From the NCBI GenBank assembly GCA_016124855.1, contig WGMX01000001.1, forward strand, positions 1 through 44,687: 44,687 nucleotides of DNA, given 5' to 3'. Made by a program: the position numbers and the translations under genes. The DNA is from Anaerolineaceae bacterium (GTDB taxonomy: Bacteria; Chloroflexota; Anaerolineae; Aggregatilineales; Phototrophicaceae). Positions 8,611-17,504 of this stretch are shown one piece after another. The number at the start of each line of letters is the position of its first letter. The first letter of the stretch is position 1. A model generated the notes under the pieces. It saw nothing but the letters and a program-made list of their open reading frames with translations, ran no database searches and was not told the DNA's origin.

Positions 8611-11313
8611 TTAGCCTTTATAGTTCTGAGCGATTAAATCACGCGCTTTATTCAATGCGTCCGGCAGTTTACTCACATCCTTACCGCCAGCTTGCGCCAT
8701 ATTCGGTCGTCCGCCGCCTCCACCGCCGACGATAGCCGCCACTTCCTTAATCAGATTACCTGCGTGAAGGCCCTTTTTGGTGAGATCATCCGTCACGACA
8801 ATCAAGATTTGTGGCTTATTGTCCACCACACTGCCGACTGCTAACACACCACTCTTGACCTTACTGCGGAACCAATCGGACATTTCGCGCAGTGTATCAA
8901 CGGGTAAATTCTCAAATTGACCAATGACCGTTTCAAGACCATTGATGTTTTCCGGTGTCAAACGCTCGAACTGCGCCTTCGCTGTTTCACGCTGAAGTTG
9001 CCCGATTTGCTTCTTTGCGTTCGCCAATTCAGTTTGCAGAGCATGGACTCGGCTGCCGGCCTGTTCGGGTGTTGTACCCAGTTGCTGCGCGATATTACCC
9101 AGCGTATTGAGCGTATTCTGCACGTATTCAACCGCGCCGCGTCCGGTCAACGCTTCTACACGGCGGATACCCGCGCTCACGCTGCCTTCGCTCACAATGA
9201 TGAACGAACCAATTTCTGCGGTTTCTGGCACATGGACACCGCCGCATAGTTCATAGCTGTAACGGTCGCCATTCTTGGAAATAGTAATTGTTCGTACCGT
9301 GTCGCCATACTTCTCACCGAACAATGCCATCGCACCTTCTGCGCGGGCTTCGCTGAGCGGCTTTTCAACCGCTTTAACCGGATAATTCGCCAAAATCACG
9401 TCATTAACCTGCTTCTCGATGTCCGCGATTTCCTCGGCGCTGATTTTCTGGTCATGAACAAAGTCGAAACGCAGTCGATCAGGCGCGACTAATGAACCAC
9501 GCTGCTGCACATGTGTACCCAATCGATTTCGCAGCGCCGCTTGAAGCAGATGCGTTCCGGTGTGGTTGCGTGTGATACTGGCGCGCCGTTCCGTATCGAC
9601 TTCCGCGTGAGCCGCAGCGCCGACTTTTGGCTGACCCTCAACAACTTCACCGACATGCACAATCAAGCCACCAATAGGTCGCTTGGTATCCTCGACATCA
9701 ATCGACCACCCATTTCCGCTGATCGTACCGGTGTCACTTACCTGACCACCCGACTCGACATAGAACGCCGTCTTGCCCAAAACAATTTCGACCTTTTCGC
9801 CCGCAATCGCGCTCTCAACCGGTTTTCCGTCGCGGAAAATAGCGAGCACGTTGTCATCAATGACGGTATCGCCATAAGGATTGTATTCAACACCCTTGTC
9901 GCCAAGTTGTTTACCAGACTTGAGCTGCGCCAGAGTTGCCTTATACGCTTCACTCGCGTCAATCTCACCCATCGCTTGACCGCCGCCGCTCACTTCACTG
10001 TGCTGCGCTTCCGCCTCGTTAAAAGCTTTTTCATCTACGCTAAAGCCGCGTTCTTCTGCCACGTCCTTTATGACTTGGATTGGCAAACCCATTGTCGCCT
10101 TAAGATAGAACGCTTTGTCACCCGCTAGCACCGTCTGATTAGTTTTCGCCAGCGTGTCGAGTTCGGCTTCGAGTTCGCCTAAACCGCGATCCAGCGTTCG
10201 GCGGAAGCGGATTTCTTCCTGCGTAATCACCTTCTTGATGTTTTCCGCGCGTTCGACTAAATCGGTATAATGTCCACCCATCACATCAATGACCGCTTGT
10301 GCGACTGTTCCGAGGAATGGTTCGGTGAAACCTAACTTACTGCCGAATCGTGCCGCACGGCGAATAACCAAACGACATACTGCATCGCGTCCCTTCGCTC
10401 CCGGCAGTACGCCATCCGAAATCAAGAAAACCGCCGCCCGTACATGATCGGCGATCACACGATACGGCACAATGTTGTTATCTCGTTGGGCATCGGTATC
10501 ACCCGTGAGCGCTTGTGTCGCCTTGAAAATCGGTAGGAATAAATCCGTGTCGTAGTTATTGGTAACACCATTCACCACACTCAGAATACGTTCCAACCCC
10601 ATGCCTGTATCAACGCCCGGTGCAGGCAGCGGCACATCATACTTGCCGGTATTATCGGGATCATCTTGCGTCCGGTTGAACTGCATGAACACCAGATTCC
10701 ACAGTTCAAGAAAGCGATCATCCTCTTTTGTGAGTGACGGAATAATATCATCTTCGCCGCGCTCTGGATATTTATCCCAGTGCAGTTCGCTGGTTGGCCC
10801 GCATGGCCCTGTTTCCGCCATCTGCCAGAAGTTGGTCTTTGCACCCAACCGTGCGACACGCTTCGGATCAACGCCCATATCCTTGACCCAAATGTTGTAT
10901 GCCTCATCATCACTTTGATAAACGGTGAACGCTAACCGCTCTTTCGGCAGTTGATAAACTTCGGTGAGCAGCGTATACGCGAACTTTATCGCGTCCGCCT
11001 TGAAGTAATCGCCAAAGCTGAAGTTCCCCAACATCTCAAAGAAAGTGTGGTGACGTGGTGACGGGCCAACATTTTCGAGGTCGCTGTGCTTGCCCGATAC
11101 CCGCATACATTTTTGCGAGGTGGTCGCCCGCTTGTAATCGCGTTTATCCATTCCCAAGAACACATCTTTGAACTGCACCATGCCGGCGTTCGTGAACAGT
11201 AGGGTAGGGTCGTTTCCCGGTACCAGCGACGACGAGGCCACCGGTTTGTGACGGTGTTCTTCAAAGAAGTCTAAAAATGCTTGTCGCGCTTCGCTGCTGC
11301 TCATCGGTTTCAT
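8611..11313 (-). CDS. alaS: Alanine-tRNA ligase
   Basis: Charges tRNA-Ala; cytoplasmic class II synthetase of about 900 residues, close to the usual 870-900. Seen in order: catalytic core (LLFTNAGMVQFKDVFLG, HTFFEMLGNFSFGDYFK), tRNA-recognition segment (ADHVRAAVFLISDGVLPGAKGR), editing domain with zinc-type HTGTH and CGGVH, a coiled coil, and the C-terminal glycine-rich domain ending GGGGGGRPNMAQAGGKD. The start is one of ATG 11325, 11313 or 11304; I take 11313. The longest frame, from 11397, would start upstream of the predicted promoter at 11356-11384. First gene of the operon reading into the J-like gene, ruvX and mltG. Confidence 0.96.
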   Translation of the reverse strand: MKPMSSSEARQAFLDFFEEHRHKPVASSSLVPGNDPTLLFTNAGMVQFKDVFLGMDKRDYKRATTSQKCMRVSGKHSDLENVGPSPRHHTFFEMLGNFSFGDYFKADAIKFAYTLLTEVYQLPKERLAFTVYQSDDEAYNIWVKDMGVDPKRVARLGAKTNFWQMAETGPCGPTSELHWDKYPERGEDDIIPSLTKEDDRFLELWNLVFMQFNRTQDDPDNTGKYDVPLPAPGVDTGMGLERILSVVNGVTNNYDTDLFLPIFKATQALTGDTDAQRDNNIVPYRVIADHVRAAVFLISDGVLPGAKGRDAVCRLVIRRAARFGSKLGFTEPFLGTVAQAVIDVMGGHYTDLVERAENIKKVITQEEIRFRRTLDRGLGELEAELDTLAKTNQTVLAGDKAFYLKATMGLPIQVIKDVAEERGFSVDEKAFNEAEAQHSEVSGGGQAMGEIDASEAYKATLAQLKSGKQLGDKGVEYNPYGDTVIDDNVLAIFRDGKPVESAIAGEKVEIVLGKTAFYVESGGQVSDTGTISGNGWSIDVEDTKRPIGGLIVHVGEVVEGQPKVGAAAHAEVDTERRASITRNHTGTHLLQAALRNRLGTHVQQRGSLVAPDRLRFDFVHDQKISAEEIADIEKQVNDVILANYPVKAVEKPLSEARAEGAMALFGEKYGDTVRTITISKNGDRYSYELCGGVHVPETAEIGSFIIVSEGSVSAGIRRVEALTGRGAVEYVQNTLNTLGNIAQQLGTTPEQAGSRVHALQTELANAKKQIGQLQRETAKAQFERLTPENINGLETVIGQFENLPVDTLREMSDWFRSKVKSGVLAVGSVVDNKPQILIVVTDDLTKKGLHAGNLIKEVAAIVGGGGGGRPNMAQAGGKDVSKLPDALNKARDLIAQNYKG

Positions 11314-11355
11314 AACGTGGATCATATCCTTATACAATGACGAATATTTTTTGGA

Positions 11356-11384
11356 ATTATAGTCAGTCGCCTTACACCGAACAA
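11356..11384 (-). promoter_or_regulatory. Predicted sigma70-type promoter of the alaS operon
   Basis: On the minus strand, TTGTTC (-35), a 17-base spacer and a perfect TATAAT (-10). The transcript would start near 11349, which limits the alaS start codon to positions downstream of that. Confidence 0.55.
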
Positions 11385-11477
11385 GGGGTACAATCATCCA
11401 TGCATTATACCGAATGCTTGATCTGGGCGTTCTTTGTGACTTGGCGGTTCACATTTGTATTTTAACTTGAGGAAAAT

Positions 11478-12464
11478 ATGACTAAAAAGCTGTTAATTAC
11501 CGGTGCAACCGGCAAAGTAGGGCAGGCATTCATCAATCGTTTTTGGGATGAGTCTCACTTTGCCGAATTTACCCTCCGCGCGCTTTGCCATAATCGAACT
11601 CTGCCGCCGCATGATCGCCTCGAAATTGTGCGCGGCTCGCTCTCGGATCAAAATGTGGTTAATCAAGCAATGGATGGCGTGACTCACGTTCTGCATCTCG
11701 CCACTTGTAAAGAAACCCCCAACGACATCATGGACGTTGCGATTAAGGGTATGTTTTGGTTGCTCGAAGCCAGCCGCTCAAGTCCGACCTTTAAACAGTT
11801 CATTCTCATTGGTGGTGACGCAGCCATGGGTCACTTCGTGTATCCCCATCCCATTCCCGTCACCGAACAGCAGAAACACAGTGCTTATCCCGGTTGTTAC
11901 GCTCTTTCCAAAGTCCTCGAAGAAGTCATGCTTGAACAGTATTATGTTCAATACGATCTAAACGGTTGCTGCCTTCGTGCCCCTTGGATTATGGAAAAAG
12001 ACGACTTTAAGTATCAACTGTCTTTTGGTGAGGATGTCTTCGGCGGTCCCCGTTGGCGTGACATGATGGATTCCTCCATCGCTGACTCGTACATCGAGTC
12101 GAATGCTGTACCCGTTATGCTTGACCCTTCCGGCAAACCGGTGAAACGCAATTTTGTGCATGTGGAAGATTTAGTCAGCGCGATTATTGCGGCGGTTGAT
12201 AATCCTGCCGCCCGTCAGCAAATCTTCAACATTTGTATGGATGAACCGGTCGATTACGGTGAATTGGGATCATATCTGTCAGAGACACGAGGTTTTCCAC
12301 AGGTTTTTATTCCGACAGAATATTATTCAACATGGCTGGACAACACGAAGGCTAAATTTGTGCTCGGCTGGCGACCGGTTTATGACCTCCACAAACTCGC
12401 GGACGCTGCCTTCGACTTTCAACGCTTGGACGATGATCAGCGCATCGTCTGGTATCCGGGCTAA
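11478..12464 (+). CDS. NAD(P)-dependent epimerase/dehydratase (extended SDR family)
   Basis: A 328-residue Rossmann-fold protein. The cofactor loop is GATGKVG (about residues 8-14), and YALSK (about residues 139-143) supplies the catalytic Tyr and Lys. The C-terminal half has VKRNFVHVEDLVSAI and FNICMDEPVDYGEL, typical of sugar-nucleotide epimerases/dehydratases. The exact substrate is unknown. ATG at 11478 follows GAGGAAAAT. It is divergent from alaS and stands before the TIR gene on the same strand with a 70-bp gap. Confidence 0.8.
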   Translation: MTKKLLITGATGKVGQAFINRFWDESHFAEFTLRALCHNRTLPPHDRLEIVRGSLSDQNVVNQAMDGVTHVLHLATCKETPNDIMDVAIKGMFWLLEASRSSPTFKQFILIGGDAAMGHFVYPHPIPVTEQQKHSAYPGCYALSKVLEEVMLEQYYVQYDLNGCCLRAPWIMEKDDFKYQLSFGEDVFGGPRWRDMMDSSIADSYIESNAVPVMLDPSGKPVKRNFVHVEDLVSAIIAAVDNPAARQQIFNICMDEPVDYGELGSYLSETRGFPQVFIPTEYYSTWLDNTKAKFVLGWRPVYDLHKLADAAFDFQRLDDDQRIVWYPG

Positions 12465-12534
12465 TAATTGTGCATCTTTGAATATCGTGTGCTATATTTT
12501 GTGGTTGACTGCTAATTGTTGACCGTAAACTTTT

Positions 12535-14016
12535 ATGCACATTTTTATCTCTTATGCCAAATCGGATACCCGCGATTTAGCCCTCCACTTGCGTGATACC
12601 TTTACCGCCTTGCCCGGTGTCACGGCGTGGATGGATACATCGCTACATTCTGGAGAAGATTGGGCATCTCAAATTCAGGATGAAATTGACCGCGCTGATT
12701 TGGTCGTTGTATTACTTTCGCAGGACGTTAACCGCCCTGCAGATCATCCAAATGGTCGAAGTTTTGTCCTAAAGGAGATTCACTACGCTCAACAGGGAAA
12801 AAAGACAATTTTCCCTGTTATGGCTCAAAAGACCCGTGTTCCTGTCCAAATCGCAGGTATTGAATATATCGATTTCACTCGTGATTCATCATCTGGCATT
12901 CAACGTTTAATTCGGGAAATCACGACGCGTGCGGGCATTCCCGCTCCTACAAACCTCTCACCAGCTCCTTCATTACCACCGACACCGCTGCCTTTTTCGC
13001 CCGTGCCAGCTCGTCCGAAAGCCCAATCTTCTGCCGCAGCGTCCATCAAGCGCACCGGATACCGCCGTCCAGCCTTCATTATTGGATTTCTTATTCTTGT
13101 TCTGATACTTGCCGCTGCCGTTATATTGCCTTCACTGAATGCACCAGCTTTACCTCTTCCGACAAGTAATATCAGTCTCTTTCCATCAGATTCACCACTT
13201 CCGGCACGGCCAACCGATACTGCAACGCTTACCTCGACTGCGACACCACAACCAACTTCGACAGATGTACCACCGACCGCCACATTAACGCCTCCGCCAC
13301 CTACATCGACCCCAACACCAACCTTCGCACTCGCATTAACCGCCATTGCTCGTAACACCGACTGGGTACCTCAATTTTTTACATTTAGCGGCTATGAAAT
13401 GGCGCTTGTGCCTGTTGGCTGTTTTTTAATGGGAAGCACTGAAGGACAAGATGATGAAAAACCGGTCAACCCGCAGTGCTTCGATCAACCATTCTGGATT
13501 GATCGTTATGAAGTCACGAACAAACAGTTTGGTTCGGATGGCAATATTAAGGGTGACAACCATCCTCGCGACTCCGTAACATGGTTTCAAGCCCGTGACT
13601 TTTGTGTTCAACGCGGCGCACGTCTACCCACCGAACGCGAATGGGAATATGCCGCTCGCGGCCCATCAAATCTTGTCTATCCTTGGGGTAATGACTTTTT
13701 GACTGATCGGGCGGTCTATTCTGACAACTCCAATGGTCAATCTGCTGAGGTAGGGAGTCGACCTGCCGGTAATTCTTGGGTTGGCGCGTCTGATCTCAGC
13801 GGCAATCTGGTGGAATGGGTCAGTAGTATTTACGAACTATATCCCTATATTGCTACTGACGGTAGAGAAAGTAACGAAAACACTAACAATGGCCGTGCCT
13901 TACATGGCGGCTCGTGGTTCAACCCCGCAAGCGCTCTCCGTGCTTCCTTTCGCCGTTGGAATAATCCACTATATCAATATTTCGACTTCGGATTTCGCTG
14001 CGCTCGTTCTTACTAA
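12535..14016 (+). CDS. TIR domain - membrane helix - FGE/SUMF1-like domain protein
   Basis: A 493-residue fusion. Residues 1-130: TIR_2-type domain (HIFISYAKSD, GEDWASQIQDEI, VVVLLS). Residues 131-178: Pro/Ser-rich linker ending in basic KRTGYRRP. Residues 179-200: membrane helix. Residues 205-290: Pro/Thr/Ser-rich stalk. Residues 295-493: formylglycine-generating-enzyme-like domain (LVPVGCFLMGSTEG, PTEREWEYAARG, NLVEWVSS, LHGGSW, GFRCARSY). Positive-inside topology puts TIR in the cytoplasm and the FGE-like domain outside. The two cysteines used by true FGE for catalysis (after GGSW) are absent, so the outer domain is probably a binding module. I cannot place a confident NADase glutamate in the TIR. 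No defence genes are adjacent. Confidence 0.85.
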   Translation: MHIFISYAKSDTRDLALHLRDTFTALPGVTAWMDTSLHSGEDWASQIQDEIDRADLVVVLLSQDVNRPADHPNGRSFVLKEIHYAQQGKKTIFPVMAQKTRVPVQIAGIEYIDFTRDSSSGIQRLIREITTRAGIPAPTNLSPAPSLPPTPLPFSPVPARPKAQSSAAASIKRTGYRRPAFIIGFLILVLILAAAVILPSLNAPALPLPTSNISLFPSDSPLPARPTDTATLTSTATPQPTSTDVPPTATLTPPPPTSTPTPTFALALTAIARNTDWVPQFFTFSGYEMALVPVGCFLMGSTEGQDDEKPVNPQCFDQPFWIDRYEVTNKQFGSDGNIKGDNHPRDSVTWFQARDFCVQRGARLPTEREWEYAARGPSNLVYPWGNDFLTDRAVYSDNSNGQSAEVGSRPAGNSWVGASDLSGNLVEWVSSIYELYPYIATDGRESNENTNNGRALHGGSWFNPASALRASFRRWNNPLYQYFDFGFRCARSY

Positions 14017-14450
14017 ATCGAAATTTCGCGTTTGTAAAGTCATGAACCCGGCTTGGGACAGAGAGTGAGCGATGGAGCTTTCAATGGCTCTGGTTCTTTC
14101 CAAACCCAGTTCTTACCTAAAATCAATTGACTGTTTAAGAACATGTGTGCTAAAATTAAGTTATTTCGTATCTCAATTTCTAAAGGTCACGTCTTGCCTT
14201 CATTTTCCAATTCTTTTTCAGCAGTTCAAAGTAAGTGCTGCGAATATAGCAGTTCATTGTATCGATTCTCTCCATCGCTTGACGTGGGCCTAGGTTGGGG
14301 GGTTATATTCGCGTTACTTCCTCATTTGTGCGAAACCACTTGTGGAGTGCAGTTCAATTGCATTCCACTTTCCATCTTCAGCGGCTTCTTCCCTCGCTTC
14401 CGCAAAAGCGAAATGTGCAAAATGCACGCGGCGGCAACACCCGACCAATC

Positions 14451-14582
14451 CGCTGCAATTACGCCATTTCAGCGGCATTAGCCGGGCTATCCGCCATTCA
14501 CTTTTGACGATTCAGCGCCTTGCTCCCTCAATTCCGCCGCTCATTTCAGCGGAAAATTCGCGAAATATGCGAAAATTGCAAC
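14451..14582. repeat. Dispersed intergenic element, copy A
   Basis: Diverged copy of the element at 34405-34526. Shared landmarks are CGCTGCA, TCAGCGG, TAGCCGG (14479) and, exactly 63 bases after TAGCCGG in both copies, a 41-base block starting CATTTC and ending TGCAAC that matches at about 33 positions. CATTTCAGCGG also occurs earlier at 14465-14475. Confidence 0.6.
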
Positions 14583-14605
14583 TCCTATCACTTACTAATA
14601 TTCCT

Positions 14606-14640
14606 TCTTGCGACTTGAAACTTGTCTCTTGTAACTGTAT
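14606..14640. repeat. Degenerate heptamer array upstream of tyrS
   Basis: Five consecutive 7-mers: TCTTGCG, ACTTGAA, ACTTGTC, TCTTGTA and ACTGTAT. Same pattern as at 5405 and 27851. Confidence 0.55.
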
Positions 14641-14715
14641 CGACTATTCCACCTTTTACACCCGTTCGCTATACTACGGGTATAAATTCACACCAGTTTT
14701 AATTAGGAATTACTT

Positions 14716-15951
14716 ATGCCCACCATTGATGAGCAAGTCGATATTCTCATGTCCGGCGCGGAATATGGTGATCCGCAAACCAAAGAAACCATGCGTAAAG
14801 AGCTTCACGCCCGTCTTACTGAGGCCGAAAAAGCGGGTCGTGTCCTGCGCGTCTATTGTGGATACGATCCTCGCACGGCTGACTTGCATCTCGGTCACAC
14901 CATCACCATGCGGAAGCTGCGCCAGTTTCAAGAACTCGGCCACGATGTCACCTTTCTCATCGGCAGCTTCACCAGCCTCATCGGCGACCCGTCGGATAAA
15001 GACAAAGCCCGTGATCAACTCACGGTCGAACAGGTGCATGAAAACGCCCGCACTTATGCTGACCAAGCCTTTAAAATCTTGGACCGTGAACTAACCCGCG
15101 TTCGCTTCAATGATGAGTGGTTAGCCACGCTTGACTTTGCCGACATCATCCGCCTTGCCAGCAACTTTACGGTTCAACAATTCCTCGTCCGCGAAAACTT
15201 CAAACGCCGTTTGGATGATGGTCAGCCTATCTACCTGCATGAACTGTTCTATGGGTTAATGCAGGGCTATGATGCGGTCGCCCAAGAAACCGATGTTCAA
15301 GTCGGTGGACAAGATCAGCTCTTTAACATCGTTGTAGCGGGGCGCAAACTCCAAGAAGCGATGGGTCAGCGTCCGCAAGTCGCCATCATCATGGGCGAAA
15401 GCCTCCCCGGCACCGATGGTGAAATCAAGATGAGCAAGAGTCTTGGAAATCACATTCCGATTATGGCCGAACCGTGGGACATGTTCGGTAAGGTCATGAG
15501 CCTGCCTGACAAAGTCATGCCCATTTACCACAAACTGATTTTGGGCTGGTCACCAGCACAGGTTAAAGAACTTGAAGAAGGTCTACACTCCGGTAAGCTG
15601 CATCCCAATGAAGTTAAGATGCGCCTATCACGCGATATCGTGACCATTTTCCACAGCGCGGATGACGCTCAAGCCGCCCAAAAACGTTGGGACGAAGTTT
15701 TCCGCAGTCACGGCGGTTTGCCCGAAGACATGCCTGAAGAAAAACTGGAAGCTGCCGAAAAAGTGCTCGATATTTTGAAGCGTTTGGATATGGTCGGTAG
15801 CGGTGGAGAGGCCAAACGTCTCATGCAGCAAAATGGTATCCGCATGAACGAACAGCCTGTCACCGATCCAATGGCAACCATCACACCTGAAATGCTGCCC
15901 GTTGTCCTTCAGGTCGGCAAACGCAAATTCGTCCGCCTCACGGCAAAATAA
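14716..15951 (+). CDS. tyrS: Tyrosine-tRNA ligase
   Basis: Charges tRNA-Tyr; class I synthetase of 411 residues. The HIGH motif is HLGH (58-61) after VYCGYDPRTADL, and the KMSKS motif is exact (238-242). The C-terminal S4 RNA-binding domain is present (KRLMQQNGIRMNEQPV, then VLQVGKRKFVRL). The long N-terminus and the YCGYDP lead-in resemble the TyrZ-like subgroup. ATG at 14716 follows AGGAATTACTT. It sits alone between the structured gap and a probable terminator. Confidence 0.95.
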   Translation: MPTIDEQVDILMSGAEYGDPQTKETMRKELHARLTEAEKAGRVLRVYCGYDPRTADLHLGHTITMRKLRQFQELGHDVTFLIGSFTSLIGDPSDKDKARDQLTVEQVHENARTYADQAFKILDRELTRVRFNDEWLATLDFADIIRLASNFTVQQFLVRENFKRRLDDGQPIYLHELFYGLMQGYDAVAQETDVQVGGQDQLFNIVVAGRKLQEAMGQRPQVAIIMGESLPGTDGEIKMSKSLGNHIPIMAEPWDMFGKVMSLPDKVMPIYHKLILGWSPAQVKELEEGLHSGKLHPNEVKMRLSRDIVTIFHSADDAQAAQKRWDEVFRSHGGLPEDMPEEKLEAAEKVLDILKRLDMVGSGGEAKRLMQQNGIRMNEQPVTDPMATITPEMLPVVLQVGKRKFVRLTAK

Positions 15952-15963
15952 AAATCTCACTCT

Positions 15964-15988
15964 AGGGGCAAGCCATCGGTTTGCCCTT
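15964..15988 (+). terminator. Probable terminator after tyrS
   Basis: GGGCAA / TTGCCC stem with a nine-base loop, followed only by TT. It lies 13 bp after the tyrS stop; the T-tract is weak. Confidence 0.4.
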
Positions 15989-16000
15989 AAACGAACAGTT

Positions 16001-16747
16001 TTACGATACCAGCGTAAAAATACTCAGCAAAAACAGCAGTACCAGCATCACGCGCTCAAACACCTTCGCGTTCACGTAGCCAAGTAACTTCCGCCCCAAC
16101 CAAGCTCCAACTGGGATTAAGGGTAGCGCCCATAAGATACTCACTAGCAAATGGAGATCAAGTACCTTCTGATTAGAAAGTACGAAAGGTAGCTTAATCA
16201 CGTTTACAATAGCGAAAAATAGCGAAGTTGTCCCCAAGAATATGATCGGACTGTCAATTTTTTGAAGGAGCATATAGGCCGTATAAGGTGGCGCGCCCAC
16301 ATTCGCTAATGCGGAGCCAAATCCGGTTAGCCAGCCCGCCAAGTATCCGTGCCAGCGTCGGTGCTGGTAATTCAGACTGCTAATCATGCTGTCGCTGACC
16401 TTATAGATCACCACAATTAATGTGAATAAACCGATTAGCCGTTTGATGATAAGGTTTTGCCCCGAACTCGCTAGCGAAAGTAAAACAAATTCGCCCACAA
16501 AAATCCCAATTACAGCCATCGGCAGCAGGAGTTTGATACGGCTTAAATCCCACTTTCGCCAGTAAAATGAAACCGCAATCAAATCACCAACCATCAAGGG
16601 TATCAACACTAATCCAACAGCTTGCGATGCAGGCATGATGAGGCTTAAAAGAGGGGTTAACATCGCAACCGGAACGGGGCCCCCTAATCCACCTTTCGAA
16701 AGGCCAATAAATAGGCATGACAGCGCGATGACAATATGAAAATCCAT
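16001..16747 (-). CDS. TauE/SafE-family membrane permease
   Basis: An integral membrane protein of about 248 residues with seven to eight hydrophobic segments. The N-terminal repeat FIGLSKGGLGGPVPVAMLTPLLSL and the second-half SALANVGAPPYTAYML are typical of TauE/SafE (DUF81) permeases, which move sulfite, sulfonates or other small anions. The substrate is unknown. I take ATG 16747; the upstream GTG at 16774 lies inside the terminator of the preceding gene. No clear Shine-Dalgarno precedes 16747, so leaderless or weak initiation is possible. Confidence 0.8.
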   Translation of the reverse strand: MDFHIVIALSCLFIGLSKGGLGGPVPVAMLTPLLSLIMPASQAVGLVLIPLMVGDLIAVSFYWRKWDLSRIKLLLPMAVIGIFVGEFVLLSLASSGQNLIIKRLIGLFTLIVVIYKVSDSMISSLNYQHRRWHGYLAGWLTGFGSALANVGAPPYTAYMLLQKIDSPIIFLGTTSLFFAIVNVIKLPFVLSNQKVLDLHLLVSILWALPLIPVGAWLGRKLLGYVNAKVFERVMLVLLFLLSIFTLVS

Positions 16748-16760
16748 AATTTGACCATTC

Positions 16761-16789
16761 ACAAAAAAGCGCACAGGATATGTGCGCTT
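16761..16789 (-). terminator. Intrinsic terminator after the cNMP-binding gene
   Basis: Perfect eight-base stem AAGCGCAC / GTGCGCTT with a seven-base loop (16767-16789), followed on the minus strand by six T. It separates the cNMP gene from the permease gene only 14 bp before the permease ATG. Confidence 0.75.
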
Positions 16790-16820
16790 AAAATAAGTAA
16801 ATTGACCTTCAACTACTAAC

Positions 16821-17309
16821 TTACTTGCGCGGAGCCCACGTTAATACTTCTCGTACCTGTAGATCCGTGTGACGTATCTTCATGGCTAAGTCTGCCGCCA
16901 GATTTCGCATTAACCGGTAACCAAGTTGCGGATAGGTGTCGCAAAGCAGCATCAGCTTGGCGCGTGGAATGGCTAGCAAATGGGTATCCGCTTGTGAAGC
17001 TCTTGCCGAAGCTGAACGTAAACCTTCATCTACCAGTGTCACTTCTCCAAAGGATTGGCCTCGCCTTAGCGTAGCAATCGTGTAGGGACCCGTTCCATCA
17101 TCCGCCTTGCCCAACGTTGCCGGGTTAACCTGAATTTCGACTTCACCATCCGCGATGATGCACAATTCACTTCCCGGTGTATTTTCCTCGAATATCAGTT
17201 CACCCGCTTGATAAGTCTTGTCTGTACATATTGAAGCGACGAGTTCAAGCTGCGTATTGGAAAGTTCATAAAATATATCGGCTTGCTTAAGGATGGTTAC
17301 GAATGACAT
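16821..17309 (-). CDS. Cyclic-nucleotide-binding domain protein
   Basis: A 162-residue stand-alone cNMP-binding (CAP_ED) domain. ELIFEENTPGSELCIIADGEVEIQ forms the beta roll, and FGEVTLVDEGLRSASARA matches the phosphate-binding cassette (FGE...RSA), so cAMP or cGMP binding is plausible. No DNA-binding helix-turn-helix, kinase or channel domain follows, so its output must come from another protein. ATG at 17309 has AGGAG upstream. An intrinsic terminator follows the gene. Confidence 0.85.
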   Translation of the reverse strand: MSFVTILKQADIFYELSNTQLELVASICTDKTYQAGELIFEENTPGSELCIIADGEVEIQVNPATLGKADDGTGPYTIATLRRGQSFGEVTLVDEGLRSASARASQADTHLLAIPRAKLMLLCDTYPQLGYRLMRNLAADLAMKIRHTDLQVREVLTWAPRK

Positions 17310-17504
17310 TTGCCGCTCCTGTATTTTATCCAGTCGGGTTGGATAAGAGTTCTACAACATGCCGCCATTGTAGCATACTTGGGAGAAGAGGCAAAAGCAA
17401 AGTCTCGCTTGTATGGTTTTGTAAATGCTGCTCTTGTTAGGATTGATTAATCCTTTGTGACCCCTTAAAATCTCAAATGAATGTCATAATAAGAGTAAAA
17501 ACTC

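Larger units (their letters stand above)
14017..14715. other. Non-coding 0.7 kb gap with hairpins and repeats
   Basis: No reading frame here has a ribosome site or family-like composition. From 14017 to about 14330 I see nothing definite. At 14342-14368 is a ten-base stem (one G-U pair) with a seven-base loop. At 14415-14427 is a small GTGCA/TGCAC hairpin. The dispersed element occupies 14451-14582 and a heptamer array 14606-14640. TATACT at 14670-14675 could be a -10 box for tyrS but lacks a good -35. No T-box leader is visible. Confidence 0.6.

Noticed and set aside
9511..10128. 205-codon frame antisense to alaS
   Set aside because: Shadow of a conserved synthetase on the opposite strand; no family features.
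12900..13358. 152-codon minus-strand Gly/Val-rich frame
   Set aside because: Artefact of the Pro/Thr/Ser-rich stalk and membrane helix of the TIR protein read backwards.
12535..14016. TIR-based antiphage defence island
   Set aside because: Neighbours are an epimerase and tyrS; no nuclease, SIR2, Thoeris or CBASS partner is visible.
14342..15094. 250-codon plus-strand frame entering tyrS
   Set aside because: Out of frame with tyrS, low-complexity composition, no ribosome site, covers the hairpins and repeats of the gap.
17439..17454. AGGATT-GATT-AATCCT inverted repeat upstream of rtcB as an RtcR-type operator
   Set aside because: Only six bases per arm, no sigma54 promoter or rtcR gene in the window; likely chance.
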